The translations under genes and the position numbers were made by a program. Shown here piece after piece: positions 1-11,014 of a stretch of DNA of 64,000 nucleotides; positions within the stretch are counted from its first letter, which is position 1; every line of letters starts with the position of its first letter. This DNA comes from Sanderia malayensis (Eukaryota > Cnidaria > Scyphozoa > Semaeostomeae > Pelagiidae): contig RQOL01000290.1 in NCBI GenBank assembly GCA_013076295.1, forward strand, positions 1 through 64,000. Direction: 5' to 3'. The notes beneath the pieces are model-generated. The model searched no databases, was not told the origin of the DNA, and saw only the letters and a program-made list of their open reading frames with translations.

Positions 1-18
1 TATATATAGAAAGTTTTT

Positions 19-526
19 GACATGCTCATTGAGATAAGCGCCCTTGAAAACCGCAGAAAACATAAAAACCAGCTTTATATGTGATGTATTTCAAGAATTT
101 GATAGGGGACAAAAGTCCTGGGACACCAAGGATGGTAACAGGTTTTACACGCATACTTCAAGTTCACGAACATGTGTTTTTCAGACACTTTTATAACATT
201 TTCAGACTAGTTTTTTTTCACAATATATTTACAATACCTTGTTCTCTTTCCCAAAATGGTTTCTACAAAGAAAAATAATTCGTTTCGGACAACACGGCCA
301 CTTTGGAGCTCCAAATGGGCCAAAAATGGGACAATTACGTGGTATGACGTCATATGTATGAATAGAAAATTTTTGACATGCTCATGGAGATTAGCGCCCC
401 TGAAAACCCCAGAAAACAAGAAAACCAGCTTTATAAGCAACGTGTTTGAAGAATTTGATACCAGACAATAGGGGACAAAAGTCCTGGGACACCCAAAATT
501 TTAGCAAGTTTTACACGCATACTTCA
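19..526. repeat. Two diverged direct copies of a ~145-bp sequence
   Basis: Positions 19-160 and 375-526 share long matches: both begin with gacatgctca, continue through an 'aaaaccagcttta' stretch and a 'gacaaaagtcctgggacac' motif, and end in ttacacgcatacttca. The offset grows from 356 to 367 because of small insertions, for example an extra ~10 bp before the gggacaaaag motif in the second copy. The sequence between the copies has no recognisable coding content. Family unknown. Confidence 0.7.
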
Positions 527-531
527 TCCGC

Positions 532-643
532 CTCCCCCATAACAATGTTGTTTGTAGAGGCTTTTTTTTGCAATATTGCCGAAATTCTTTTGGCCCGACG
601 ACGAGAAAGGACTGGTGCAAAAGACAACATTGTTCTGGGGGAG
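532..643. repeat. Inverted repeat (foldback), ~22-bp arms
   Basis: The left arm at 532-553 (ctcccccataacaatgttg...) and right arm at 621-643 (...caacattgttctgggggag) are reverse complements with about two mismatches, separated by 67 bp. Just downstream, tcccgggacttgtgtccc near 715-733 resembles an inverted version of the gggacaaaagtcctggg motif at 472-490. The whole 464-735 stretch may therefore be a foldback or short TIR element. No transposase is visible. Confidence 0.6.
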
Positions 644-739
644 TGGGGGCCGCATTCTGCTCACAGAGAACAAAGTGTGCAGAAGCACAGCATTATGGGA
701 TGCAATTTTCCGTTGTCCCGGGACTTGTGTCCCTACTGT

Positions 740-1035
740 ACTGTACATACTAGACCAACATACTATACCTACCATACAAACATACTATACATACCACAAA
801 ATCATACTATACTTACATACTATACCTACATGCTATACCAACATACTATATCTACTATACAAACATACTATAGCTACTATAAAATCATACTATACCTACA
901 TACTATACCAATGCACTATACCTACATACTATACCTACTATAAAAACATACTATATACCTGCTATAAAAACATACATAACTACTATAAAAAACATAACTA
1001 CTATAAAAACATACTATGCAAACATACAAACACTT
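740..1035. repeat. Degenerate (ACATACTATACCT)n minisatellite
   Basis: About 290 bp of imperfect repeats built on catactatacc, drifting to catactataaaaa at the 3' side. Reading frames through it are Tyr/Thr/Ile-rich and follow from the repeat, so they are not treated as genes. The composition is related to, but distinct from, the 14-bp satellite that dominates the rest of the window. Confidence 0.85.
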
Positions 1036-1059
1036 GCCGAAAGTTTAAATGAGGAAAAT

Positions 1060-1756
1060 TGTGCAAAAAGTGCCTGAAATATTCGGAACATTGGCTTTGT
1101 TTTCATTGGGCCTAAGCGTTGCAAGCATGTCGAAGCAACCCCTACCGCAAAAACTATAACTATTTCAACTCAAAATACAAAACAGAGCTACCACCTGTGT
1201 TCCCAATTGTTTCCTGCAACTCTCCAGGGGTCTTTGAAACAATTAGCAGCTCTTTACAAAGATAATTCAGCTCGTAAAACAGTTTGAAAGGCACCCTTTG
1301 CATGGAAAACAAAAACAAGCGTCTTCTCCAAAAGTACCTGCTGCAACCGAGGACGAATAACGAAAAACCACCGTAAACGACCGAAAAATGAAAATAACGA
1401 ACAGCGAATACGTTGTTTGAAAATGGAGTTCGTGACGCGAATTTGGAAGTTTCGCCAGCAAAAACGGTGGTTTATTTGTGATAGCCAATTAAGCGAATAT
1501 AAACAAAGAATTTCCTAACCTTTTACTCGAACCTGTAAGCCCTCATATAGATCACTTTCTTGTTCAGTCGTCAAAGAACAACTCACTTTAAAATAGGGCA
1601 GATTGATGGCCTCAAAAAAAAGCCTTTATGAATACCTCGTTTGCCTTTTTGTCCCATTGTTTTGGGGCTTCGAGCTACTGTTTCAGGTTGAATGTATTGT
1701 TTCAGCGTAGTTTTGAGCCCTCCTCACCTGACATCACAGAATATATATATATTAGA
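1060..1756 (-). repeat. Old diverged copy of the U block
   Basis: It is clearly alignable by eye with 8290-8990: shared strings include aactctccaggggtct, agctctttacaaagataatt and aaaggc[ag]ccc. More weakly it matches the U blocks at 46.3, 49.3 and, inverted, 22.8 kb. It ends in cagaatatatatatattaga directly before a CTAG element, the same junction seen at the younger U copies. No open frame is shared between copies, so I regard it as noncoding repeat. Confidence 0.65.
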
Positions 1757-2105
1757 CTAGCCAGGGCGCTCACGTTCGCTCGCTTCCCGGAACCGGGTTA
1801 GAGAAAAAACTTACTGTGGTTGGCATGCCACTGTGAACAACGAATGCAGCGCACGAAGTGCGCCAACCAAAGGCGAGCATATTGAGCTAACCCATTGTAC
1901 GTAGGGTTGAAAGAGGCATGAGCGTAAGCGAGTGCAGCTTGCGAAGTGTGCCAACCACAGGCGAGCGTAGCAAGCTAACCCATTGCACGTAGGGTTCAAA
2001 GAGGCATGAGCGTAAGCGAATGGAGCGCACAAAGTGCGCCAACCATATGAAGTTGTCTTCACTTACCGTCCTCCGGGAAGCGAGCGAACACGTGCGGCCC
2101 GCTAG
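1757..2105. mobile_element. 349-bp CTAG-ended element with terminal inverted repeats
   Basis: The left end ctagccagggcgctcacg and right end gtgcggcccgctag sit in inverted orientation. Both carry gttcgctcgcttcccgga (or its complement), giving imperfect terminal inverted repeats of about 35 bp. The interior has two or three units that include cccattgtacgtagggtt and a GCGCAC-loop-GTGCGC hairpin, in reverse orientation relative to 9.25 kb. A short 'atatta' lies on both sides and may be target sequence. It has no coding capacity, so it is presumably non-autonomous. I cannot assign a superfamily. Confidence 0.55.
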
Positions 2106-2329
2106 TCCAATATTAACATGATATGACAACACACTTTCCTTTCGCCGAAACGGCGAACAAGGTATCCATGAAGGCTTTTTTCTGCGGCCCTCGATCTTTC
2201 CAATTTTTAAGTGAGCTGTTCCTTGCCAGCTGAACCAGAAAGTTATCTATATGAGAGCTTACCTTTCGACTAAAAGGTTTGGAAATTCTTTGTTAAAGTT
2301 TGCCTGATTGGCTGTCGTTGCGAACTCCA

Positions 2330-2490
2330 TTTTCGAACTAACCCATTGTACGTGGGGTTGAAGAAGGCATGAGCGTAAACAGATGCAGGACGTGAAGTGC
2401 CCCAACCACAGGCGAGTATAGCGAGCTAACCCATTGTACGTGGGGTGGAAAGGGGCATAGCGGGAGCGAATGCAGCGCACGATTTGGTTG
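2330..2490 (-). repeat. Fragment of the CTAG-module internal repeat
   Basis: Two partial units in the same orientation as 1757-2105 (aacccattgtacgtggggtt...ggcatgagcg). Neither terminal CTAG end is present, so this is a truncated copy. The flanks at 2106-2329 and 2491-3016 show no gene or repeat that I recognise. Confidence 0.6.
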
Positions 2491-3214
2491 TGAACCGGTA
2501 GTTTTTCTTTGTATCACATGACTTTGTGCAGCTCGAGATGCTATTAAATACCAATTTTACAATTTGAAACTGAGGTAATTGATTACCAGTACTAGTCCAT
2601 ACGCTGAGGTCGAATCCGTAGGATTTTTTGCCGCCGAAATCACTTTGCACCATCGTCAACTACCCCATTTGACGATCCAAAAAATCAAGGGTGGACATCT
2701 GGGGGGTGGTAGGTCCTTCACAAATGACCTTCAAAGTTTACCCCTTTGACCGTATTTGGTCATAGTCTTACTGGACGTTTTGGGTGTTTGAGTTAGTTTT
2801 AACAGCACTCCTGCGCTATATAATGGTCTTGCTATTATTATTTACCTATTAATGAGCTAAAACCTGCCTAAAAACGAAAAATTCCACAAAAATTACTGCA
2901 CATGCGCGAACACTTATCGACAAAAATTGATCGTTAAGTCCTGAAATATTGCTATTTTATAATGGATTTCCATTAGGGATAGGATAATAATTCCCTAGTG
3001 GAAAAGCTTGATAAGGTACAGTACTTCCTCGATTATCCGAGCAAGTTGAACTCAATTTTTGCTCGGCCGTTCGGATACGCCAAAAATTCGGATAGACAAG
3101 GACAAAATTTTTACGAACTAATCTTGCTATGAAGTTTATTGTTATCACCCAGAATAGTCCTGGGGTGCTCAAACGGAAGATGGGACGATCACAATTAGTC
3201 AAAACTCATGGATT

Positions 3215-3716
3215 TTGAAATTTCTGTTCGATTTCCTTTCAGCAGTTTCGGTAATTGTAAACACAAATATGACGGAACAACAGGGAAGATTATCAGCAAG
3301 GTATCGTGGAACAAATCTTTGGAATAGGTTACCAGAAAATTTAAGATCAACACGTAATCCAAACACTTTTAAAAAGAACCTTAAAACTGCAAAAAAATTA
3401 ATAACAACAACAAGCTTTCTAAAGGAAGCATCCATGATAACTCTTAAAGAGCGAGACTTTATCTATTACTAAAACTCTTTTCTGGAATTTATTGAAAGAC
3501 ATTTACTTTACTTTATTTGTTTATTTATTTATTCCCTTGTTTATTTTATTTTATTTTTACTTTATTTATTACTTCTATTCTACTTTTAATTTTAATTTTA
3601 AAGCTGTAAATAATTAGTAGTAGTTAGATAGCAGGTCCACATCAGCTGACGCTGCCATAGTTTAAACCTGCTTAAACAAATAACTTATGTATGTATGTAT
3701 GTATGTATGTATGTAC
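3215..3716 (+). mobile_element. LINE 3' end nested in the pogo MITE
   Basis: A short coding remnant is followed by an AT-rich 3' UTR (tttatttatttatt), a ccacatcagctgac stretch and a (TATG)n tail at 3689-3715. A simple-repeat tail after a truncated reverse-transcriptase C-terminus is typical of 5'-truncated CR1/L2-like non-LTR retrotransposons. The exact 5' insertion point is not clear, and no obvious target-site duplication was found. Confidence 0.75.
3270..3472 (+). pseudogene. C-terminal fragment of non-LTR retrotransposon reverse transcriptase
   Basis: The open frame ending at the stop at 3470-3472 contains RYRGTNLWNRLPENLR followed by FKKNLKT. This 'RG..LWN.LP..LR......FK..LK' pattern is the conserved extreme C-terminus of CR1/L2-type ORF2 proteins. 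Only about the last 65 residues are present. The polymerase core and the endonuclease are missing, so the fragment is dead. Coding similarity seems to start near ACGGAACAACAGG (3270), and the frame upstream is probably not LINE protein. Confidence 0.75.
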
Positions 3717-4172
3717 AACTGATGTGTTAATATGATGTTTCCAGTGGATTTGACTTTGATAAAGGGCGAAAATTTAAAAAGACAACGGATATTTTATGTG
3801 GTGATCGAGAATGGGCTTGCAAAAAACTGATGTAGTAAAAACTTTTGGCGTTCGGATAATCGAGGTTCGGATAGTCGAGGTTCGGATAACCGAGGATGTA
3901 CTGTACTAAAAAATCTAGGGTTTTAAAAATGTCTGGTGTGAGGGCAGAGCTCTTCTGGTTTCTATATCTCAAATAGACAACTGTCAAGAAGAATGCTAGC
4001 AAAATGCCGTAAAAACGTTCTAAAAATTAGGAAATATCGACAAGGTAAGACTTTAGCTGTTTTGCATAAAAAATGTGTTTATTAATCCTAAATTTTATTG
4101 TTACGTCCAGATTTTTTAAACGAATCTATCAAGTTTATAGGCTCCCTTCTTCCAGCTCTCAGTTAGGCCTAG

Positions 4173-6614
4173 CCTAGGTGGCTGGTCCAACCGATTTACA
4201 TTGTGTTAAGCTGGCCCTTATCTGGATAAAAACGCCTGTCAGGATAAGCTTAATCAGGTGAGTGGGTCAGTGGATAAAAACATTAATTAGTGGCAACACT
4301 TTTTTAGTTTGAAATAGGAGGAACAACTTAGCCTTGTAAGCTGCAAAAATCAAAGTCAACGACATGGGTTGCAGATAAAAATGATGAAATAATCAGCAAT
4401 CAGCAGAGAAGATAGAAGAATAGAAAATTCTGATTCCGAACATGATCTTTGATTTAGCAGTGGGTGATTGATCAGAATTTCCACACTAAAGCGAGACAAA
4501 TTATTTGCATAATTATCTATCCATGAATGACATTGACAGCTTTTGTTCTTTGGCATTTCAGCATTTGATTCACCAAGTATCATGTGGGAAAAAAGAAATA
4601 ATTAATAACAAAATTAAATGACCATACAAAGTTGCCAAATAATACAGGACAACAGAACAACATGAGTTGTGAAACCACATTGATTGATTCCCTTTGTGGA
4701 TTGTTTGAAAAACATGTTTCAAATGCAAAATCTGTGAAAATTATCTTTATGTTTTTCTGCATTGATGTACTAATGGAAGGAATGCCTAGGTGGCTGGTCC
4801 AACCGATTTACATTGTGTTAAGCTGGCCCTTATCTGGATAAAAAAGCCTGTCAGGATAAGCTTCATCAGGTGAGTGGGTCAGTGGATAAAAACATTAATT
4901 AGTAGCAACACTTTTTTAGTTTGAAATAGGAGGAACAACTTAGCCTTGTAAGCTGCAAAAATCAAAGTCAACGACATGGGTTGCAGATAAAAATGATGAA
5001 ATAATCAGCAATCAGCAGAGAAGATAGAAGAATAGAAAATTCTGATTCCGAACATGATCTTTGATTTAGCAGTGGGTGATTGATCAGAATTTCCACACTA
5101 AAGCGAGACAAATTATTTGCATAATTATCTATCCATGAATGACATTGACAGCTTTGGTTCTTTGGCATTTCAGCATTTGATTCACCAAGTATCATGTGGG
5201 AAAAAAGAAATAATTAATAACAAAATTAAATGACCATACAAAGTTGCCAAATAATACAGGACAACAGAACAACATGAGTTGTGAAACCACATTGATTGAT
5301 TCCCTTTGTGGATTGTTTGAAAAACATGTTTCAAATGCAAAATCTGTGAAAATTATCTTTATGTTTTTCTGCATTGATGTACTAATGGAAGGAATGCCTA
5401 GGTGGCTGGTCCAACCGATTTACATTGTGTTAAGCTGGCCCTTATCTGGATAAAAAAGCCTGTCAGGATAAGCTTAATCAGGTGAGTGGGTCAGTGGATA
5501 AAAACATTAATTAGTAGCAACACTTTTTTAGTTTGAAATAGGAGGAACAACTTAGCCTTGTAAGCTGCAAAAATCAAAGTCAACGACATGGGTTGCAGAT
5601 AAAAATGATGAAATAATCAGCAATCAGCAGAGAAGATAGAAGAATAGAAAATTCTGATTCCGAACATGATCTTTGATTTAGCAGTGGGTGATTGATCAGA
5701 ATTTCCACACTAAAGCGAGACAAATTATTTGCATAATTATCTATCCATGAATGACATTGACAGCTTTGGTTCTTTGGCATTTCAGCATTTGATTCACCAA
5801 GTATCATGTGGGAAAAAAGAAATAATTAATAACAAAATTAAATGACCATACAAAGTTGCCAAATAATACAGGACAACAGAACAACATGAGTTGTGAAACC
5901 ACATTGATTGATTCCCTGTGTGGATTGTTTGAAAAACATGTTTCAAATGCAAAATCTGTGAAAATTATCTTTATGTTTTTCTGCATTGATGTACTAATGG
6001 AAGGAATGCCTAGGTGGCTGGTCCAACCGATTTACATTGTGTTAAGCTGGCCCTTATCTGGATAAAAAAGCCTGTCAGGATAAGCTTAATCAGGTGAGTG
6101 GGTCAGTGGATAAAAACATTAATTAGTAGCAACACTTTTTTAGTTTGAAATAGGAGGAACAACTTAGCCTTGTAAGCTGCAAAAATCAAAGTCAACGACA
6201 TGGGTTGCAGATAAAAATGATGAAATAATCAGCAATCAGCAGAGAAGATAGAAGAATAGAAAATTCTGATTCCGAACATGATCTTTGATTTAGCAGTGGG
6301 TGATTGATCAGAATTTCCACACTAAAGCGAGACAAATTATTTGCATAATTATCTATCCATGAATGACATTGACAGCTTTGGTTCTTTGGCATTTCAGCAT
6401 TTGATTCACCAAGTATCATGTGGGAAAAAGAAATAATTAATAACAAATTAAATGACCATACAAAGTTGCCAAATAATACAGGACAACAGAACAACATGAG
6501 TTGTGAAACCACATTGATTGATTCCCTTTGTGGATTGCTTGAAAAACATGTTTCAAATGCAAAATCTGTGAAAATTATCTTTATGTTTTTCTGCATTGAT
6601 GTACTAATGGAAGG
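4173..6614. repeat. Tandem array: four copies of a 612-bp repeat
   Basis: The unit starts cctaggtggctggtccaacc at 4173, 4785, 5397 and 6009, an exact 612-bp period. Copies differ by only a few substitutions. The fourth lacks two single bases (gggaaaaag, aacaaattaa) and ends at 6614, where ggaagg is followed by unrelated sequence. Each copy has short ORFs of 60-75 codons on both strands. These are not preserved in the diverged relative at 10.3 kb, so I read the array as noncoding. 6615-6869 holds nothing I recognise. Confidence 0.95.
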
Positions 6615-6869
6615 ACACAGATTGTTTACCAACTAATGGAAACAGACTTTCATGTTGTTGTAATATATTGTATAAGCCTTCTGCACTAGTGCATTAAAAG
6701 GTTAGTAAATGTCAATTTTTAAGTGTTCATGTAATGCATTGATTATTAATTAGATGACCACACAGTGTGTGCAATGTGTGGAATTGCACCCGACAGTGTG
6801 TGCAATTGTGGAACCAACCTTAAATGAAGAGTTCCAAATTACAATATGTATTGCATAAGATTATTATAA

Positions 6870-7160
6870 CTAGCCGGGCGCTCGCATACCCTCGCTTCCC
6901 GGAGGGGGCAAGTGAAAAAATTTAATGCTGTCTATCTATTACCAAGAAACATTAGCTGATAGGGCGCACTTCGTGCGTTGCATTCGCTCCCGCTCATGCC
7001 CATACATACATACATACATACATACCTACATACATACATACATGAGCCGGGTTCAGTCGCTTCGCTCCCTCCCCGGAGCCCGTCAAGTAAACAATGCTTA
7101 ATCTGGTTGGTGCGCTTCGCCCGCTGCATTCGCTCCCGCTCATGCCCATACATACATACA
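6870..7160. repeat. CTAG-module pair separated by (CATA)n
   Basis: It starts ctagccgggcgctcgc and continues through a gcgcacttcgtgcg hairpin core and gctcatgccc. It then enters (CATA)n, in which a second module begins catgagccgggttc, passes a ccctccccggagcccgtcaag segment and repeats a related core. This is the standard order of the module family: terminus, core, CATGCCC, microsatellite. No coding content. Confidence 0.7.
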
Positions 7161-7665
7161 TACATACATAAATACATACATACCTACATACATACCTACA
7201 TACATACATACATACATACCCTACAATACATACCATACAATGCATACCCTACAATACCAATCCTACAATACATACCCTACAATACATATCCTACAATACA
7301 TACCCTACAATACATACCTTACAATACATACCCTACAATACATACCCAACAATACATACCCCACAATACATACCCTACAATACATACCCTACAATACATA
7401 CAATACATCACATACCCTACAATACATACCCCACAATACATACCCTACAATACATACCCTACAATACATACCCTACAATACATACCCTACAATACATACC
7501 CTACAATACATACCCTACTATACATACCCTACTATACATACCCTACTATACATACCCTACTATACGTACCTTACCATACATACGCTGTTATACATACCCT
7601 ACTATGCATACCCTACTATAAATACCCTACTATACATACCTTACTATACATACTACGACGTAGCA
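7145..7665. repeat. (CATA)n plus 14-bp CCCTACAATACATA minisatellite
   Basis: A microsatellite gives way to roughly 30 units of CCCTACAATACATA with substitutions such as CCTTAC, CCCCAC and ACTATA. Because 14 is not divisible by 3 and the unit has no stop codon on this strand, all three frames stay open and encode one 14-residue repeat. The apparent proteins here (up to ~240 codons) are artefacts. Confidence 0.95.
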
Positions 7666-9000
7666 TTTCTAAAGAAAGTAAAGGTGGGAGGTCAAATCTT
7701 CCCCCCTAGCAAGCGACAGCCCCGCCCCCACGCTGCTCCCTGGAAGCCGTTTCTGAAAGTTGATAATTCCAGTGTGAAGTTTGCAAAAAATAGTTACTTT
7801 CAAAAACCTAACCCATCCTGGAAATTAAAAACTCAATCTGTAATAAAAAATATATCAAACTGTAGCTAAGAAAACAGCGAACACGTTGCAAATAGTCTCA
7901 TCTCTTAACTAAATAATACTGAATTCTTAGAGACCATTTAGTGGAAGTGGTTTGAATGAAATTTCTGAGCTGTGCAAAAAGCAAGACCTCTGAACACACT
8001 TTAGCAAGTAAAAATAGTATTTACCGTGGCAAATAGTGACCCAGTTGAACTAAAAGAAAACCAACATGAAGGTACTATGTTGGGGAACAATTATCGAAAG
8101 TGTTTGGGTAAAAAATAATAAATTGTGGCAGGCTAAAATTGAGTTTTCGCAAATGCAAAAACAATGCGTGTTGCGTGAAAAATTGCTCCTTCCCGAGTGA
8201 AAAGCAACTTTGTTGGAAATCGTAAAAAAACAACAAAAAACAACAATGGTGCAAATAGGGCGTGAAAAGTTCAAAACTTTGACCATGGCCTAAACGTTGT
8301 TAGCATGCCGAAGCAACAATGGCGGTCGCCTACTACAACAAAAAAAACCTACAACTATTTCATTAAAAAGAAAAACAAAGCTATCACCTGTGTTCTCCAT
8401 TGTTTCCAGCAACTCTCCAGGGGTCTCTCAAACAATTAAGAGCTCTTTACAAAGATAATTCAGCTGGTAAAACACTTTGAAAGGCGCCCACCTCACTTTT
8501 TGTGTACAAACAAAAACACGCGTCTTCCCCAAAAGTACCTGCTGCCTGCCGAGGGCAAATGTGCATGATAACGAAAAACACGTCACTGTTCACGTGAAGT
8601 TGCGAAAGAGCCAATCAAATTGTAGGAAAAGGCGAAACGGGTCACATGAAGAGCAAACACTCTTTTCGAAAATGGAGTCGGGGATGCGAACTTGGAAGTT
8701 TCGCCAGCGTAAACCGTCGTTTTTTCGTGATAGCACAATTAGTGGAGCAATTAATGGAATAACTCAAAAATTCTTTTAAAATAGGCTTGCAAAAATAGAT
8801 AACTTTTGCCTATTCCAGAAACGGAGCCTTTCCATGCAAGTGTCAACCTTTTGCGACCCCATTGAAAAAGCCTTATTGATCACCGATTCGCTGTTTCGTC
8901 CCATTGTTTTGAGGCGTTCGACCTATTGTTTCAGGTCGAATCTATTGTTTTAGGCAGAGTTTCGCCACCGTTACGTGACTCCGCAGAATATATATATTAG
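7666..9000 (-). repeat. Diverged U block, reverse orientation
   Basis: It begins right after the satellite with gcatttctaaagaaagtaaa and ggtgggaggtcaaatcttcc, the same array/U junction as at 49.26 kb and, inverted, near 24.27 kb. The far end is cagaatatatatattaga, as at 1.74 kb, but here no CTAG module follows. A related tail fragment repeats at about 9130-9250. A perfect hairpin (ttcgacct, loop, aggtcgaa) lies at about 8919-8942. Noncoding as far as I can see. Confidence 0.65.
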
Positions 9001-9250
9001 ATAATGGAATAACTCAATAATTTGAGAGAAAATCGAAAAAAAAATCCATTACACTGGTTTAATCAATAAACTTAACATTCAGTGGGAATTTCATTGCCAT
9101 TTACCCACATAAAAAAAGTCTTCATGATTACACGGTTCACCTTTTCGGCCCATTGTTTTGGGGTGTTTGACCTATCATTTCAAGTTAAATCTATTGTTTT
9201 TGGCAAGAAAGTGCCTCATCATATGACCTCCACAGAATAGTAATATTAGA

Positions 9251-9935
9251 CTAGGGGTCATCACTCGCTTCGCTCGTTCGCCCCAGCCCGTCAAGTAAAA
9301 AAGGCTTAATCTGGTTGGCGCACTTCGTGCGCTGCATTCGCTGACGCTCATGCCCCTTTCAACCCCACTTACAATGGGTTAGCTCGCTGCGCTCGCCTAT
9401 GGTTGGCGCACTTCGTGCGCTGCATTCGCTTACGCTCATGCCTCTTTCAACCCCACGTACAATGGGTTAGCTCGCTGCGCTCGCCTGTGGTTGGCGCACT
9501 TCGTGCGCTGCATTCGCTTACGCTCATGCCTCTTTCAACCCCATGTACAATGGGTTAGCTCGCTGCGCTCGCCTGTCTATATATTATCAAGAAACATTGA
9601 CTGATAGGGCGCACTTCGTGCGCTGCACTCGCTTACGCTCATGCCCCTTTCAACCCCACGTACAATGGGTTAGGTCGCTACGTTCGCCTGTCTATCTATT
9701 ATCAAGAAACATTGACTGATAGGGCGCACTTCGTGCGCTGCATTCGCTCACGCTCATGCCCCTTTCAACCCCACGTACAATGGGTTAGCTCGCTGCGCTC
9801 GCCTGTCTATCTATTATCAAGAAACATTGACTGATAGGGGGCACTTCGTGCCCTGGATTCGCTTACGCTCATGCCTCTTTCAACCCCACATACAATAGCT
9901 TAGCTCACTGCGCTCGCCTGTCTATCTGTCTGTCT
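9251..9935. repeat. CTAG-module array with 88-bp then ~115-bp units
   Basis: It starts ctaggggtcatcactcgc. GCGCAC-TTC-GTGCGC cores recur at 9319, 9407 and 9495 (88-bp period), then at 9609, 9724 and about 9839 (114-115-bp period). The longer unit has an additional ctattatcaagaaacattg segment. Each unit includes cccacgtacaatgggtta. It ends in gtctatctgtctgtct. The final units carry more substitutions, for example in the hairpin stem. From 9936 to 10300 I see nothing recognisable. Confidence 0.85.
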
Positions 9936-10319
9936 ATTTTTGCATTGACATGCAACATTGGATCATAAGATGGCAATTGACCTTTGAAAGCACAAAACCT
10001 TAGGTGAAGGGATAGTAACAATTCGAATGAATGTAAATTGTAACTTTGGGTAGGTTAACAGAACAATGAACTTAAATTTTACTCTACCATTTGAGCAAGG
10101 ATAGTTGTCTCCCAAGGATAAAAGTAATACATTGTTATTGTGTCCCAGATCAGTCTATGAGGCAATAACATGACACAAAAGCTAATTAAATTACAATGTG
10201 ATAGAAACTTACATAAACAGAATTCTCCTTTCATGAGTTTTTCAAGGATTCCATTGACTTTTCATGCATAGTGTAGCAAATGTTTGTTTCAGTCATTTGA
10301 CATTTGCACATGGTGTGAA

Positions 10320-10650
10320 TAGCAAGTATTAGTGACATTGACAGCTTCGGTTAATCACTTCAGTATTTGTTTCACTAAGAATCATATAGGAAAAAGGAAG
10401 AATTATTATCAATGAAATGACAATATGATAGTTATAGGGTAATAGGACAACATGATAGTTTTGCAGCCATATTCATCAATAGCCCTTGCGGAACAGATGA
10501 AAAAAAAATGTTTGAAATGCAAACTGAGTGAAAATCATCTTCCCACTGGTCTATGAATGCTTCATTCATCATCAGTATTGAAAATAACAATAGTTTGATG
10601 AGGATGTCAATATAATTTTCTTGTGACACATACATGGAGGCAATGAACAA
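10320..10650. repeat. Single diverged relative of the 612-bp repeat
   Basis: It shares in order gtgacattgacagctt, cacttcag, ttgtttcac, aagaatcata..gggaaaaa, aataggacaacatga, aaaaatgtttgaaatgcaaa and gtgaaaatcatctt with the 612-bp unit (4529-4750), with many substitutions and small indels. The order and spacing rule out chance. It covers a bit over one third of the unit and is not tandem here. It indicates that the 612-bp array grew from a dispersed, older family. Confidence 0.7.
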
Positions 10651-10738
10651 AAGGAATCAATGAATTGGTAAATACTTCAAGAATTATTTTAAATCCAAGC
10701 TAACACTGGGAGGCACATGTAGTCAGGGCATCAACAAT

Positions 10739-11014
10739 CTATTTTGGAAGCAAATAAACTATAAAGGTATTAAATAAGTAATCAAAATTTTCGATTTCGT
10801 TGCAATCAGTAAATTTTTCATGGCCTAACAAAATTAAGATGGTTTAACAATTTGATGAAATTGAATTGGGAATAAGTTAAAAATCAAGTATAAGTGTATT
10901 ACCTGTAACATACATTGAAAATGTCCCCTGTAAATTTGGAAATAGTTTCCCAATTATAAGTTGTCCTGTTTGATGATCTTTTTGTGATGCAAAGCCAAGC
11001 TGTTTCAAATTCAT
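10739..11014 (-). CDS. Two-exon small ORF, candidate gene or gene relic
   Basis: Exon 1 (11014-10903) starts at an ATG with an in-frame stop two codons upstream and ends ATGTTACAG/gtaata. Exon 2 (10824-10739) follows tttgttag. The phase-1 junction is continuous, giving 65 codons with a normal, mixed composition: the first residues are MNLKQLGFASQKDHQTGQ and exon 2 reads HEKFTDCNEIENFDYLF. It stops at TAG 10741-10739. However, the same frame stays codon-like for 12 more residues (IVDALTTCASQC), so the TAG may be a disabling mutation. I recognise no family. It lies 0.5 kb past the 3' end of Hel-1, so it could be host sequence at the insertion site. The model rests on splice consensus and frame only. 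Confidence 0.4.

Larger units (their letters stand above)
3019..3903. mobile_element. pogo/Tigger-type MITE (Tc1/mariner superfamily), 885 bp
   Basis: The left end cagtacttcctcgattatcc and the right end, reverse-complemented, cagtacatcctcggttatcc form terminal inverted repeats. A 'ttcggata' motif is repeated inward from both ends. The element is bounded by TA on each side (3017-3018 and 3904-3905), the expected mariner target duplication. This 'CTCG..TATCCGAA' terminus is characteristic of pogo/Tigger elements (established knowledge). There is no transposase ORF, and the middle is occupied by a LINE 3' end. Confidence 0.82.

Noticed and set aside
1757..2105. Classical Helitron 3' end (hairpin followed by CTAG)
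   Set aside because: CTAG satisfies CTRR, but it occurs inverted at both ends of this element and the long hairpin normally ~10 nt inside is not convincing. A Helitron origin is not excluded for the satellite-linked modules.
6192..6632. 146-codon minus-strand ORF in the last 612-bp unit
   Set aside because: It arises only because two single-base deletions join two short frames. The other three units and the diverged relative do not keep it.
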